Source: AWTP1-13 sp963840075 (GTDB lineage: Bacteria; Pseudomonadota; Alphaproteobacteria; Rhizobiales; Hyphomicrobiaceae). From it: 64,000 nt of DNA. The position numbers and the translations under genes are program-made. The stretch lies in assembly GCA_963840075.1 (NCBI GenBank), contig CAWIXS010000030.1, positions 47,624 through 111,623 on the forward strand, read 5' to 3'. This document shows positions 53,773-64,000 of the stretch, one piece after another. Numbering within the stretch: position 1 is the stretch's first letter; every line of letters begins with the position of its first letter. The notes below the pieces were generated by a model that saw nothing but the letters and a program-made list of their open reading frames with translations, was not told where the DNA came from and ran no database searches.

Positions 53773-54747
53773 CTACTTCTTCTTCAGCCCCAGCTCCTCC
53801 ACCAGGGCCCTTGCCTCCTCGATCTGCTCTGCCACGTGCTTCTCGTAGGCTGCGGTGTCGAGGTAGGCCACCTCCTGGTCGAACTTCTTGAGGGCCTCGG
53901 CGTAGGTGGGCTCCTCGACGCCCTTGGCGAAGGCGTCGGACAGCACCTTGACGACCTTGGGGTCCATGCCCTTGGGGCCTGCCACGCCATAGGGCGAGTT
54001 GAGCACCAGATTGATGCCCTCCTCCTGCAGGGTCGGCACCTTGGGCCAGTTCCTGGTGCGGCTCGGGCTCCAGGTGACCAGCAGGCGGAAGTCGCCGGAG
54101 TTCACCAGCGCGGCCCAGCTGGTGGAATCGGCATGGGCATTGATGTGGCCGCCCAGCGTCGCCGCGTTGAGCTCGGCGCCGCCCTTGAAGGGCACGTGCG
54201 TCCACTTGATGCCGCCGCTCGCCTTGGCGATCTGCTCCATGCCGATGTGCAGGCTGGTGCCGGTGCCGGGCGAGCCGTACTTGAGCTTGCCCGGGTTGGC
54301 CCTGGCGTACTCGATCAGCTCCTTGAAGGTCTTCCACGGCGCGTCCGACCTGACCACCACGCCGAAGGTGTAGGCCGTGAGCCCGGCGATGTAGGTGAAG
54401 TCCTTCTTCGCATCGAAGGAGGTCTTGGTCATGAACGGCAGCCGGAACACCGTGACGGGGATCTGGGCGATGGTGTAGCCGTCGGGCTTGGCGGTGGCCG
54501 CCATCTGCGCCGGCCCGAGCGTGCCCGAGGCGCCCGGCTTGTTCTCGATGACGATGGGCTGGCCCAGGTGCTTCTGCGTGGCATCGGCGAGCGCACGCAA
54601 GACGAGGTCCGTCGAGCCGCCGGCGGGCCACGGAACGATCAGGGTGACGGGCTTGGTCGGATAGCTCTGCGCCTGCGCCGATGCGCCGGCAAGCGTGCCG
54701 AGGGCGGCAAAAAGGCCCAGAATCAGGACGGTCTTCAGACGCTGCAT
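53773..54747 (-). CDS. tctC: Tripartite tricarboxylate transporter, binding protein TctC
   Basis: 324 residues. Signal peptide ends near residue 26 (GASAQAQ). YPTKPVTLIVPWPAGGSTDL, ENKPGASGTLGPAQM and YGSPGTGTSLHIGMEQI are family hallmarks. ATG 54747 is taken rather than GTG 54750. Complete operon with its permeases, unlike the other Bug proteins of the window. Ligand probably a di- or tricarboxylate. Confidence 0.94.
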   Translation of the reverse strand: MQRLKTVLILGLFAALGTLAGASAQAQSYPTKPVTLIVPWPAGGSTDLVLRALADATQKHLGQPIVIENKPGASGTLGPAQMAATAKPDGYTIAQIPVTVFRLPFMTKTSFDAKKDFTYIAGLTAYTFGVVVRSDAPWKTFKELIEYARANPGKLKYGSPGTGTSLHIGMEQIAKASGGIKWTHVPFKGGAELNAATLGGHINAHADSTSWAALVNSGDFRLLVTWSPSRTRNWPKVPTLQEEGINLVLNSPYGVAGPKGMDPKVVKVLSDAFAKGVEEPTYAEALKKFDQEVAYLDTAAYEKHVAEQIEEARALVEELGLKKK

Positions 54748-54875
54748 CACGCTCCCCCCGCGGTCGGTTTTGTTGGGGCATCTGCCCGAAATCGGACCAA
54801 CAGCCTACACCAGAGGGATTGGCCCCACAACGCTTCACGGGGCCGGCGAGGCAGGTCGCCGCAGGGTTGTCGGGT

Positions 54876-54915
54876 GGTGTCAGACCCGGAGGGCCCGGAG
54901 GGTCTGACACCTACC
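54876..54915. repeat. Perfect GGTGTCAGACCC palindrome
   Basis: GGTGTCAGACCC and GGGTCTGACACC flank a 12-base loop. Read from the right it starts GTAGGTGTCAGACCC, and the TAG at 54911-54913 is the stop of the dctM remnant. It resembles the GTAGG-bounded repeats. Confidence 0.75.
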
Positions 54916-55606
54916 CCATGATGAAGCGCGGCAGCCAGAGGGCGATGTCGGGGAACGCCATCAGCAGGCCGATCAGGACCACCATGGCCAGCACGAAGGG
55001 CAGCGAGCCGCGGTTCACCTCGTTGATGGAGCCGCGCCCGCGCATGCCCTGCACGACGTAGAGGTTGAGGCCCACCGGCGGGGTGATCAGCGCCGCCTCG
55101 ATCAGGATGGTGAGCACGATCCCCCACCAGATCGGGTCCCAGCCCATGCCAAACACAATGGGGGCGATGAACGGCGTGGTCAGGATCATTCGGCAACGGC
55201 GCGCAGCATGGAGAGCGAGATGCGCCGCTCCCACGCGGCGAGCGCGAGCGCTGCGATCACGCCGAGCGAGGCCGCCTCCGTGGGCGTCGCCACGCCGGCG
55301 TAGATCGAGCCCACCACGACCGGGAAGATGAGGAGCGGCGGGACCAGGGCCGGCAACATGCCGAGCCGCTTGGTCCAGCTCGTCTCGATCGGCGTGCCGC
55401 CCTTGCCGCGGTCGAACAGGCAGAAGACGAGGATCATCATCATGAAGAAGGACGCAAGCAGGGCGCCCGGAAGGAAGCCCGCGAGGTACAGTCTGGGCAC
55501 CGAGGTATTGGTGAGGAGCCCGTAGAGGATGAAGTTGATCGACGGCGGAATCAGGATGCCGAGCGTCCCGCCCGCGGCGATGGTGCCGAGGAGCAAGGGC
55601 TCGTTG
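54911..55606 (-). pseudogene. TRAP transporter large permease (dctM) remnant
   Basis: Two pieces in different frames. The 5' piece begins NEPLLLGTIAAGGTLGILIP and continues FLPGALLASFFMMMILVFC and SIYAGVATPTEAASLGVIAA, ending at a TGA near 55186. The 3' piece reads TPFIAPIVFGMGWDPIWWGI and EAALITPPVGLNLYVVQGM to the stop. The N-terminal half and about 60 internal residues are missing, so it is not functional. It is joined directly to a hyuA fragment. Confidence 0.85.
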
Positions 55607-56446
55607 CGGCCCCGGCCAGCGTGGCGAAATGCGCGCCCGCGACCACGCCTCCGGCGGGCCCCGACAGGATGGTGTGGACGGGCTTTGCGAGCGCCGTCTC
55701 CACCGTCATCAGCCCGCCCGCCGCCTCCATGACCATCATGGGCCTGTCGGAGCCGACGCCGAGGCCGTGTTCGCCATCGGTGAGGCGCCGCGACAGCGAG
55801 CCCAGGTAGCTCGCCATCACAGGGGTGAGGAACGCGTTGAGCACCGTGGTGCTGGCGCGCTCCAGCTCGCGGAACTCGCGCAGCACGTCGCAGGAGATCG
55901 AGACCGCCACGCCCGGCTGATGCCGCTCCAGAAGGGCCTTGGCGGCGCGCTCGTGCGCGGGGTTGGCATCACGGCCTCGACGCCCCGGCTGCGCATGTCG
56001 GCGGCCGCCTCGATCAGCCGCGCTTCGCCGAGGGGCGCTATCTCCCGCCCGGCGGGGTCCAGGCGCCCGGGGATGCCGTAGCTGAGCTCGCGCGGCACCA
56101 GGGGCGGCACGCGCACCACGTCGATGTCGTAGAGGCTCGGGCGGTCCTGGCGGCCGATCAGCAGCAGGTCGCGGAACCCCTCGTTGGTGACGAACGCGGT
56201 CACCGCGCCGCTGCGCTGGATGACGGCGTTGGTGGCCGTCGTCGTCATGCCGTTGCCGACGTAGGCCACGTCGCCGCCGCCGAGCCCCAGCTCCCTCAGC
56301 GCCGCCCGCAGGCCGTCCACGGTGCCCTTGTCGCGCGCCTGCGGCGTCGTCGGCACCTTGGAGACGGCGATGCGCCCCGACTTGGGATCGTAGGCGATGC
56401 TGTCGGTGAACGTGCCGCCAACGTCGGAGGCAATCCGCGCCTTCAT
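55607..56446 (-). pseudogene. Hydantoinase A/oxoprolinase (hyuA) N-terminal remnant
   Basis: Start ATG 56446: KARIASDVGGTFTDSIAYD is the ASKHA-type motif of hydantoinase A, followed by YVGNGMTTTATNAVIQRSGA and SLYDIDVVRVPPLVPRELSY. After SRGVEAV about seven residues are lost and the frame shifts near 55968; the continuation NPAHERAAKALL and SISCDVLREFRELERAS reaches GPAGGVVAGAHFATLAG, then the homology switches to DctM. The C-terminal half is gone. Likely a deletion fusing two neighbouring genes. Confidence 0.85.
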
Positions 56447-56801
56447 GCCCTCTCGCTGCTCACAAAGGGGTACCGGCAGCCTCGCCCTCGCTGCCGCCAG
56501 CCTTCTTCCCCACACAGTAGGGCGTCGACAGCGAGCCTGAAAGTGCAATGCCGCCCCGGAGCGTTCAGCGAAATGCGTGAAGTCGTGAAATCGCCAAATC
56601 GTGAGATCGACCACGACTTCAGTCACGACTTCACGACTTCACTACGCATGCAGCGAAGGCGCTGCGGGCAGCCGACAGGCCCCGGCCGGCCGAAGGGGAG
56701 CGTCGGTGCGGCCGGGGCCTGCCCTGCGCCAGGCTTCCCCAGGCAGAGAGAACAGGCTACCGTCCGGGGGTGAACGATCGGTTACGGGGGAGGCGGCCAG
56801 C
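56447..56801. other. Intergenic region upstream of the small secreted protein
   Basis: Divergent spacer of 355 bp between the hyuA remnant and the gene at 56802, holding the inverted repeat at 56577-56642. No other structure recognised. Confidence 0.5.
56577..56642. repeat. GTGAAGTCGTGA inverted/direct repeat
   Basis: GTGAAGTCGTGA (56577-56588) faces TCACGACTTCAC twice (56623-56634 and 56631-56642), in a short tract otherwise lacking genes between hyuA and the small secreted protein gene. Confidence 0.65.
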
Positions 56802-57113
56802 GTGCGCACGCTACTCGCACGCACGTTACTCGCAGTGGTGATCCTCGCCGACGGCCTGCTCGCGCTGGATGCGGCGGCCGACGACGGCGCCAGGTCCAAG
56901 GGCGGCGCCAAGTCGGCCTACTCCAGGAAGGGCAAAGGCGAGCGGGCAAAAAGCGAGCAGGCAAAAAGCCACCGGGTGCAATCCGACGAGCGGCAGGCCC
57001 GGCTCGTGTGCGAGGAGCGCGCCCGGCACGAGGATCCAGCCGGCCAGTACGCGGCCCACCCGTGCTGGGCCCGCGAGGCTTTCGCCCGCGGCACCAACAT
57101 CAACATGCAGTAG
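56802..57113 (+). CDS. Small secreted basic protein, unknown
   Basis: 103 residues from GTG 56802, with GGAGG nearby. Hydrophobic signal peptide LLAVVILADGLLALDAAA, then a Lys/Ser-rich stretch (SAYSRKGKGERAKSEQAKS) and a C-terminal part with two Cys (ARLVCEERARHEDP and AAHPCWAREA), able to form one disulfide. No family recognised. The composition suggests a periplasmic or cell-surface protein. Confidence 0.6.
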   Translation: MRTLLARTLLAVVILADGLLALDAAADDGARSKGGAKSAYSRKGKGERAKSEQAKSHRVQSDERQARLVCEERARHEDPAGQYAAHPCWAREAFARGTNINMQ

Positions 57114-57451
57114 CCGCGAGCGCCTGAAGCCCGGCGCTCGGGAACGTTGAGAACTGGCGGAGGGAGTGGGATTGTCCGAGTCGCCGCTCCAGCCCGTGAA
57201 TGCTTTGACTTAACTGCATTTCATGGCCTCTCTGGAACGGTCCCCCGAGAGTGCGTCTTTTGAGGGTTACTGGTAGCGTGCTCAATATGCTCGGCTATCG
57301 ACCTGATTCGGTCATCGCCGGAGGGCACGAATGCCAGAACCATGGGATGCGCCATCGCTGCCGGAGCGGAGACGATGATGACGACGTCACGTTCGCGGGG
57401 CGTTGGGCGCGTAGTGAGTCGATGGGAGTCCGCAGAGGTTGAACTGGCCCA
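57114..57451. other. 338-bp region without recognised gene
   Basis: Between the small secreted protein and the convergent FadB-like gene. A short frame with an Asp run (57251-57442) is not supported by homology or a ribosome binding site. Confidence 0.5.
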
Positions 57452-59579
<2,128 letters not shown>

Positions 59580-59792
59580 GGCATTCCTCCGTCGTGTGCG
59601 GCTTCGGGAACCTTGGGGGCCGGGTTCCTTTCACGTTGCACAGTGTCGACTTTTGCGCCGCCGGGCAAGCCGCCGGAAAGGGGCAGCTCATGAGCGGCGG
59701 CTGCAGGGGGACATTCCTCCTTGCCGATTGACGCGGGCGCCGTCATGACTGAACGTGCGTGAAAGGATGTGTGAGGGGAAACGCGAGCGGCA

Positions 59793-60464
59793 ATGCCCAT
59801 CGACAAGCGTGCCGGCAGCCCGGCCGAGGCTCTCGCCGATGTGCCGGATGGCGCCACGGTCTTCATCTCGGGCTTCGGCGGCGCCGGCTTTCCCAATGTC
59901 CTGATCCGGGCGCTCCGCGACCGCGCGCCCAAGGGCCTGACGCTGGTCGTCAACTCGGCGACGCACCGCTACTCCTCCACCCACGAGCTGATCGAGGCCG
60001 GCTTGGTGCGCAAGGTGATCTGCACGGCGGCGCGCGGCAGCGGCAGCGAGCCGTCGCCCTTCGAACGCCTGTGGATGGAGGGCAAGATCGAGCTGGAATG
60101 CGTGCCGCAGGGCACGTTCACCGAGCGCATCCGTGCCGGCGGAGCGGGCATTCCTGCCTTCTACACCCCCGTCGGGCTCGGCACCGATCTGGCGCGCGGC
60201 AAGGAGGTGCGCGGCTTCGGGGGGCGCGATTTCGTCCTCGAGCGCGCCATCACGGGGGACCTGGCGCTGGTGCGCGCCGACAGTGCGGACCGGTACGGCA
60301 ACCTGGCCTTCCGCTACGCGCAGATGAACTTCGGGCCGGTGATGGCGATGGCGGCGCGCGTGGCGGTGGCGGAGGTAGGGGCCGTGCTCGACGACCCCAT
60401 GCCGCACGAGCGCGTGCAGCTGCCCGGGGTCTTTGTCGACCGTATCGTTGCCGTGGGAGCCTGA
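59793..60464 (+). CDS. 3-oxoacid CoA-transferase subunit A
   Basis: 223 residues. TVFISGFGGAGFPNVLIRAL is the N-terminal glycine-rich loop, and GKIELECVPQGTF, AFYTPVGLGTDLARGKEVR and ADSADRYGNLAFRYAQMNF match the family (PcaI/ScoA). Pairs with the next gene, 3 bp downstream, and transfers CoA between short-chain acids. Confidence 0.95.
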   Translation: MPIDKRAGSPAEALADVPDGATVFISGFGGAGFPNVLIRALRDRAPKGLTLVVNSATHRYSSTHELIEAGLVRKVICTAARGSGSEPSPFERLWMEGKIELECVPQGTFTERIRAGGAGIPAFYTPVGLGTDLARGKEVRGFGGRDFVLERAITGDLALVRADSADRYGNLAFRYAQMNFGPVMAMAARVAVAEVGAVLDDPMPHERVQLPGVFVDRIVAVGA

Positions 60465-60467
60465 CCG

Positions 60468-61151
60468 ATGCAGCCGCTCAACCGCCTGCAGATGGCATGG
60501 CGTGCCGCCCAGGACATCGGCGACGGGCTCGTCGTCAACCTGGGCCTCGGCATGCCGGTGCACGTGGCCGACTACCTGCGCCCCGAGGTCGACGTGTTCA
60601 TCCAGTCCGAGAACGGCGTGATCGGCGCCGGCCCGTTGGCGCCGCCCGACCGCATCGACACCGACCTCGTCGACGCCGGCAGCCGGCGCATCACGCTCCG
60701 CCCCGGCGCCTCGATCGTGGATTCGGCCGCATCGTTCGCCATGATCCGCGGCGGCCACATCGACGTGACGATCCTCGGCGCCTTCGAGGTCGCGGCCAAC
60801 GGCGACCTCGCCAACTGGGACATGCGGCTGCGAAACAAGGGCCCGCTGGTCGGCGGCGCGATGGATCTGGCCGCCTGCGCGCGGGAGGTGCGGGTCATCA
60901 TGGAGCACGCGACGCGCAAGGGCGCGCCGCGCCTGCTCGAGGCCTGCACGCTGCCGCTCACCGCCGTGCGCTGCGTCAAACGGGTCTATACGGATCTCGC
61001 CGTGGTGGACATCGAGCCCGCCGGCATGGTGGTGCGCGAGATGCTCGAGGGGATGAGCGAGGCCGGCCTGCGCCAGCGCACCGGCGCGCCGCTTGCCTTC
61101 GCGCCGGACTGCCGCCCGCTGGCGGCGCCGCCCATCGCCTTGCCCGAGTGA
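60468..61151 (+). CDS. 3-oxoacid CoA-transferase subunit B
   Basis: 227 residues. Catalytic Glu in QSENGVIGAGPL, plus VVNLGLGMPVHVADYL and DVTILGAFEVAANGDLANWD. Partner of subunit A. The adjacency to FadJ and the thiolase suggests activation of an acid feeding beta-oxidation. Confidence 0.95.
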   Translation: MQPLNRLQMAWRAAQDIGDGLVVNLGLGMPVHVADYLRPEVDVFIQSENGVIGAGPLAPPDRIDTDLVDAGSRRITLRPGASIVDSAASFAMIRGGHIDVTILGAFEVAANGDLANWDMRLRNKGPLVGGAMDLAACAREVRVIMEHATRKGAPRLLEACTLPLTAVRCVKRVYTDLAVVDIEPAGMVVREMLEGMSEAGLRQRTGAPLAFAPDCRPLAAPPIALPE

Positions 61152-61333
61152 GAGGATCCGAAATGGACGGAACAGCTCCACGTGCACCACCTCCGTGGCG
61201 GCTCGAATAGATCGCCCTTGACGTCATCCCGGCGCCGATTGCGAGTGAAGCGAGCAAGCAGGCCCGCCGGGCGCCAGCACGCCTCTGCTGCTCCCAAAGC
61301 GGCAGAGGTGCGCCGAATTTGGTCCGAACGCCG

Positions 61334-62968
61334 CTAGAGCGTCGCCTCGGTGCCAAGGATCACGGTGGCTTGCGAGGAGAGCACGCCGCCGTTGCCGTGC
61401 GCCAGCGCCACGTCGCAGTCGGGCACCTGGCGCGCACCGCACTCGCCCCTGAGTTGCCGCACCGCCTCGATCAGCAGGAGCAGGCCGTACATGCCGGGGT
61501 GACAGTAGGAGAGGCCGCCGCCGTTGGTGTTGACGGCCAAGCCGCCATTGGGGGCGATGCGCCCTCCCGTCACGAACGGGCCACCCTCGCCCTTCCTGCA
61601 GAAGCCGAGGTCCTCCAGGAACAGGATGGTGTTGATGGTGAAGGCGTCGTAGAGCTCGACCGCCTTGACATCGGCGGGCCCGAGCTTCGCCATGGCATAG
61701 GCCGCCTTGCCGGAGGCCAGCGCCCCCGTCACCGTCAGATCGGGCATGCTGGAGATGCTGGCGTGGGTCACGGATTGGCCGCAGCCCAGAACGTAGGCCG
61801 GCTTCTTCTTGAGGGACCTGGCGCGCTCGGCGGAGGTAACGACGATGGCGCCGCCGCCGTCAGTGACGAGGCAGCAGTCGCGCACCGTGAAGGGGTAGCT
61901 GACCATGCGTGCCGACAGCACGCCTTCGATGGTGAGCGGCTTCCTCTCCCAGGCCACCGGGTTCAAGAGCGCCCACTCCCGTGCCGCCACAGCCACCGCC
62001 GCCAGCTGCTCGCGCGTGGTGCCGAACTCGTGCATGTGGCGCGAGGCGGCGAGCGCGTAGGCGGTCGGCGGCAGGAACGGCCTGAACGGCGTCTCGTAGG
62101 GGTTGATCTCGCGCACCGATGCCTGCTTGCGCCCGACGCTGCGCTGGGTGCTGCCGTAGGCGATGACGGCAACGTTGCACAGCCCCAGCGCAATGGCGCC
62201 CATGGCATGCGCCACGTGGTACTCGAAGGAGGAGCCGCCGACGATGGTGGAGCCGAGGAACGGCGGGTCGATGCCCAGATACTCGGCCAGCGCCAGCACC
62301 GACAACCGGCTCTGGGACGCCGCCGAGAACAGGCCGTCGACATCCTTCAAGCCGAGCCCGCAGTCGTCGAGCGCCCGCTTGGTGCCCTGGGCCATCAGGT
62401 CGATGACAGACAGGCCTTCGGCGACCTCGCCGATGTCGGATTCCGCCACGCCGACGATGGCGGCGCTGCCGCGTTTCAGGCCGTCCATCACGCGCCCTCC
62501 GCCGGCAACGAACACGGGATAGGGCTCCTCCTCGCCACCGGGGCGATGCACGCGCAAGCGCACGCGTTGGCCGATCCTCACCTCCTCGGCCGGGATGTCC
62601 TCCACCCGGCTCATCAGGCGGAAGCCCTCGTCGCAGTCGATCAGCGCCACATTGTAGGGCTCGCCCTCGGCGGGATGCACGACGGTGGTGGCATGGACGG
62701 TGCCGAGCCCCTTGCTGACGCGCCACTCCAGCTCATCGCTGCCGCTGAAGGGACAAAGCACGCGCGGGTAGAACACGGGTTTTCCGGCAGCGGGGCTGAA
62801 CTGGTAGGCCAGCTCCCCGCGCTCGAGGTGGCCGAGGTAGGTCTTGAGGGGAGAGTTCGGGCTGGCCTGGCATGTAGATCGGTTCCCAATTTCGCGACGA
62901 CTGCTGGGCTTCTGTTTCTGGGTCGTGCGCTCAGGCGCAAACCTGTGGGGCCACTGCTGGGGGTCCAC
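61334..62968 (-). CDS. OB-fold (DUF35) - thiolase single ORF
   Basis: 544 residues. Residues about 40-155 are the acyl-CoA-associated OB-fold (DUF35) domain: SPLKTYLGHLERGELAYQF, RVSKGLGTVHATTVVHPAE, VALIDCDEGFRLMSRVE; the zinc-ribbon Cys pairs are absent. From about residue 161 follows an SCP2/Ltp2-type thiolase: SAAIVGVAESDIGEV, STIVGGSSFEYHVAHAMG, AVELYDAFTINTILFLEDLG and NTNGGGLSYCHPGMYG. An internal ATG at 62488 with GGAGG seven bases upstream suggests two coupled genes in relatives. The N-terminal extension before about residue 38 has no homology, so the start is uncertain. Confidence 0.88.
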   Translation of the reverse strand: MDPQQWPHRFAPERTTQKQKPSSRREIGNRSTCQASPNSPLKTYLGHLERGELAYQFSPAAGKPVFYPRVLCPFSGSDELEWRVSKGLGTVHATTVVHPAEGEPYNVALIDCDEGFRLMSRVEDIPAEEVRIGQRVRLRVHRPGGEEEPYPVFVAGGGRVMDGLKRGSAAIVGVAESDIGEVAEGLSVIDLMAQGTKRALDDCGLGLKDVDGLFSAASQSRLSVLALAEYLGIDPPFLGSTIVGGSSFEYHVAHAMGAIALGLCNVAVIAYGSTQRSVGRKQASVREINPYETPFRPFLPPTAYALAASRHMHEFGTTREQLAAVAVAAREWALLNPVAWERKPLTIEGVLSARMVSYPFTVRDCCLVTDGGGAIVVTSAERARSLKKKPAYVLGCGQSVTHASISSMPDLTVTGALASGKAAYAMAKLGPADVKAVELYDAFTINTILFLEDLGFCRKGEGGPFVTGGRIAPNGGLAVNTNGGGLSYCHPGMYGLLLLIEAVRQLRGECGARQVPDCDVALAHGNGGVLSSQATVILGTEATL

Positions 62969-63387
62969 GGCTCACGTCCGTCCTTGCAGGATGCCAGATG
63001 TTCGGCGGCGAGTCAGCGTCTTGCACGTCGGACCCAAGCTGGGCGAAGTTGCCGTCTCGGGTCAGCGCGGCATGCACAACGGCTTCATGCCTGCTGCAAA
63101 GGGGAAGCGGCGCGACTGGACAGCGCACGTTCAGGTCCCACGTATGGGGCCGCGACAGAGCCAAGCAGGCAGTTGGTGCGTGATCTCTGCACTATGGCTG
63201 CGCGCTATGAGCCTGTCCGAGCAGTCGTGCACGGAGCACAATCGAGGAATGATCTTTCTATTCGAATTTTCCACCGCGCCCATCTTCGCTGGTGCTCAGA
63301 TCAATGACGGGTGCCATCTGAGGGCGTGGCGACGAGCGGTGCATAGCCGAGCAGAATTCTCATCCTCTCGTCTCCAACCGCGCGGCA
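62969..63387. other. 419-bp region without recognised gene
   Basis: Between the OB-thiolase ORF and the end of the RHS fragment. Only very short frames are present; a 20-codon frame follows the RHS stop. An immunity gene might be expected here but none can be supported. Confidence 0.5.
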
Positions 63388-64000
63388 TTACTCGGACACG
63401 CTCCTGGGCATCAAATGTGACAGACCGTCGGGCATTTTGTGCCCTGGTCCCAACGTCGCAGTGCCGACAGCATCGAAAGCTGCGGCTGTGACAAAGGCGA
63501 TGGCGGCACCTCGGACGGCTTGACCAATGTTGCCGCTGGTCACTCCGGCCACGAAGGAGCCGAGCGCGGCACACCCCGGATTGGGTGTTCATCCCGTTGC
63601 CAGATTGCAGGCCGCCGTGACGGTGATCTGCAGAAGGGTCGCCCCAGCTCTGCCGGAAGAAGGTTCCGATGGCCTTGAACGCGGGCTGCCAGAAGCATCC
63701 CATGAAGCAGTAGCCGGAGGGGTCGGTGAAGTTGACGGGCGAGTTGCCCACGTAGCTGTAGCGGTTCCAGCCCTGGGTGGAGAACGGGCTCTCCGTCATC
63801 GGGTCGGGCGAGCCGAAGCGGCCAGCAGCGGGTTCCCCGGGCTCGGCTGCGCCGACCCGGGGACAGGCTTCCACGCGCCCGTTCATGTGGATCAGGCCGA
63901 CTGAGTTCGAGCTGCTCGTGGCCGGTGAAGCCGCGGCTCTCCTCGCTGGTGATGGACCCGGCCGGGTCGGGCTCGCCGTTCGGATGGCGCCGCTTGCCCC
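63388..64000 (-). pseudogene. RHS-repeat protein, C-terminal part (runs off the window, frame-disrupted)
   Basis: Reading three frames in turn gives SEESRGFTGHEQL, then VGLIHMNGRV, then RFGSPDPMTESPFSTQG and WNRYSYVGNSPVNFTDPSGY, the RHS-associated core, followed by a variable C-terminal part (GATLLQITVTAACNLATG, a TGA, then GCAALGSFVAGVTSGNIGQA) ending SVSE at 63388. Two shifts (near 63911 and 63655), each repaired by removing one base, and one in-frame TGA interrupt it. RHS proteins are secreted polymorphic toxins; here the tip does not match a known nuclease. Confidence 0.82.

Noticed and set aside
57251..57442. 63-codon frame with an Asp run
   Set aside because: No ribosome binding site, no homology.
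63388..63660. TGA recoded as an amino acid in the RHS tip
   Set aside because: No selenocysteine-type context, and other genes in the window end normally with TGA.

Overview
The window is high-GC DNA from a bacterium, most likely an alphaproteobacterium. The best clue is the rplU-rpmA-GNAT-obgE order, typical of that class, together with many orphan Bug/TctC-type periplasmic binding proteins, Rieske and P450 oxygenases and acyl-CoA enzymes. The genus cannot be fixed from the sequence. No rRNA, tRNA or CRISPR array was recognised.

Layout. 1-4.9 kb: housekeeping and small-molecule genes (tyrS 5' part, anmK, a TPR protein, a 2-hydroxyacid dehydrogenase, a GNAT-methyltransferase ORF). 5-8.1 kb: a minus-strand catabolic cluster with a NicC-like flavin monooxygenase and two tandem Bug receptors, one lacking most of its second lobe. 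8.2-12 kb: a GT21-type glycosyltransferase with a membrane partner, small DNA-binding proteins and a ParDE toxin-antitoxin pair with a clear palindromic operator. 12.1-18.9 kb: an SMP-30 lactonase, an ECF sigma/anti-sigma/subtilase operon, a PHB depolymerase remnant, a PRC-barrel protein and a YiiX-like cysteine hydrolase. 19-26.5 kb: Rieske oxygenase, HEPN gene pair, cyclase, SDR, an ArsR-AHSA1-GyrI operon and an aldehyde dehydrogenase. 26.6-34.3 kb: cytochrome c, selenium-binding protein/methanethiol oxidase with a membrane protein, then rplU-rpmA-GNAT-GNAT-obgE and prmA. 34.4-43.6 kb: Bug receptor, EamA exporter, damaged HicAB, nucleotidyltransferase, class II aldolase, a MITE-like element, a beta-hydroxyacid dehydrogenase, a bactofilin with a CSPG/cadherin-like C-terminal repeat, an acyl-CoA carboxylase (BCCP plus carboxyltransferase) and a DUF4926/DUF6883 pair. 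43.7-46.5 kb: ferredoxin plus two tandem P450s behind a perfect palindrome. 47-56.4 kb: a transport-rich segment (DctP, two family-5 binding proteins, complete tctCBA, chimeric hyuA/dctM remnants). 56.8-64 kb: beta-oxidation genes (FadB/J-type enzyme, CoA-transferase A/B, OB-thiolase) and the 3' end of an RHS-repeat gene.

Two global patterns stand out. First, several families of palindromic intergenic repeats begin with GTAGG and supply the TAG stop codon of the adjacent gene, in two places for both of two convergent genes. Second, at least eleven disruptions in otherwise conserved genes are each repaired by removing a single base. This one-directional bias points to insertion-type sequencing or consensus errors more than to real decay, and it complicates the interpretation of apparent fusions.

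Functionally the region reads as a scavenging and catabolic lifestyle: uptake of organic acids and peptides, oxygenation of aromatic or terpenoid substrates, lactone and aldehyde processing, then acyl-CoA degradation.
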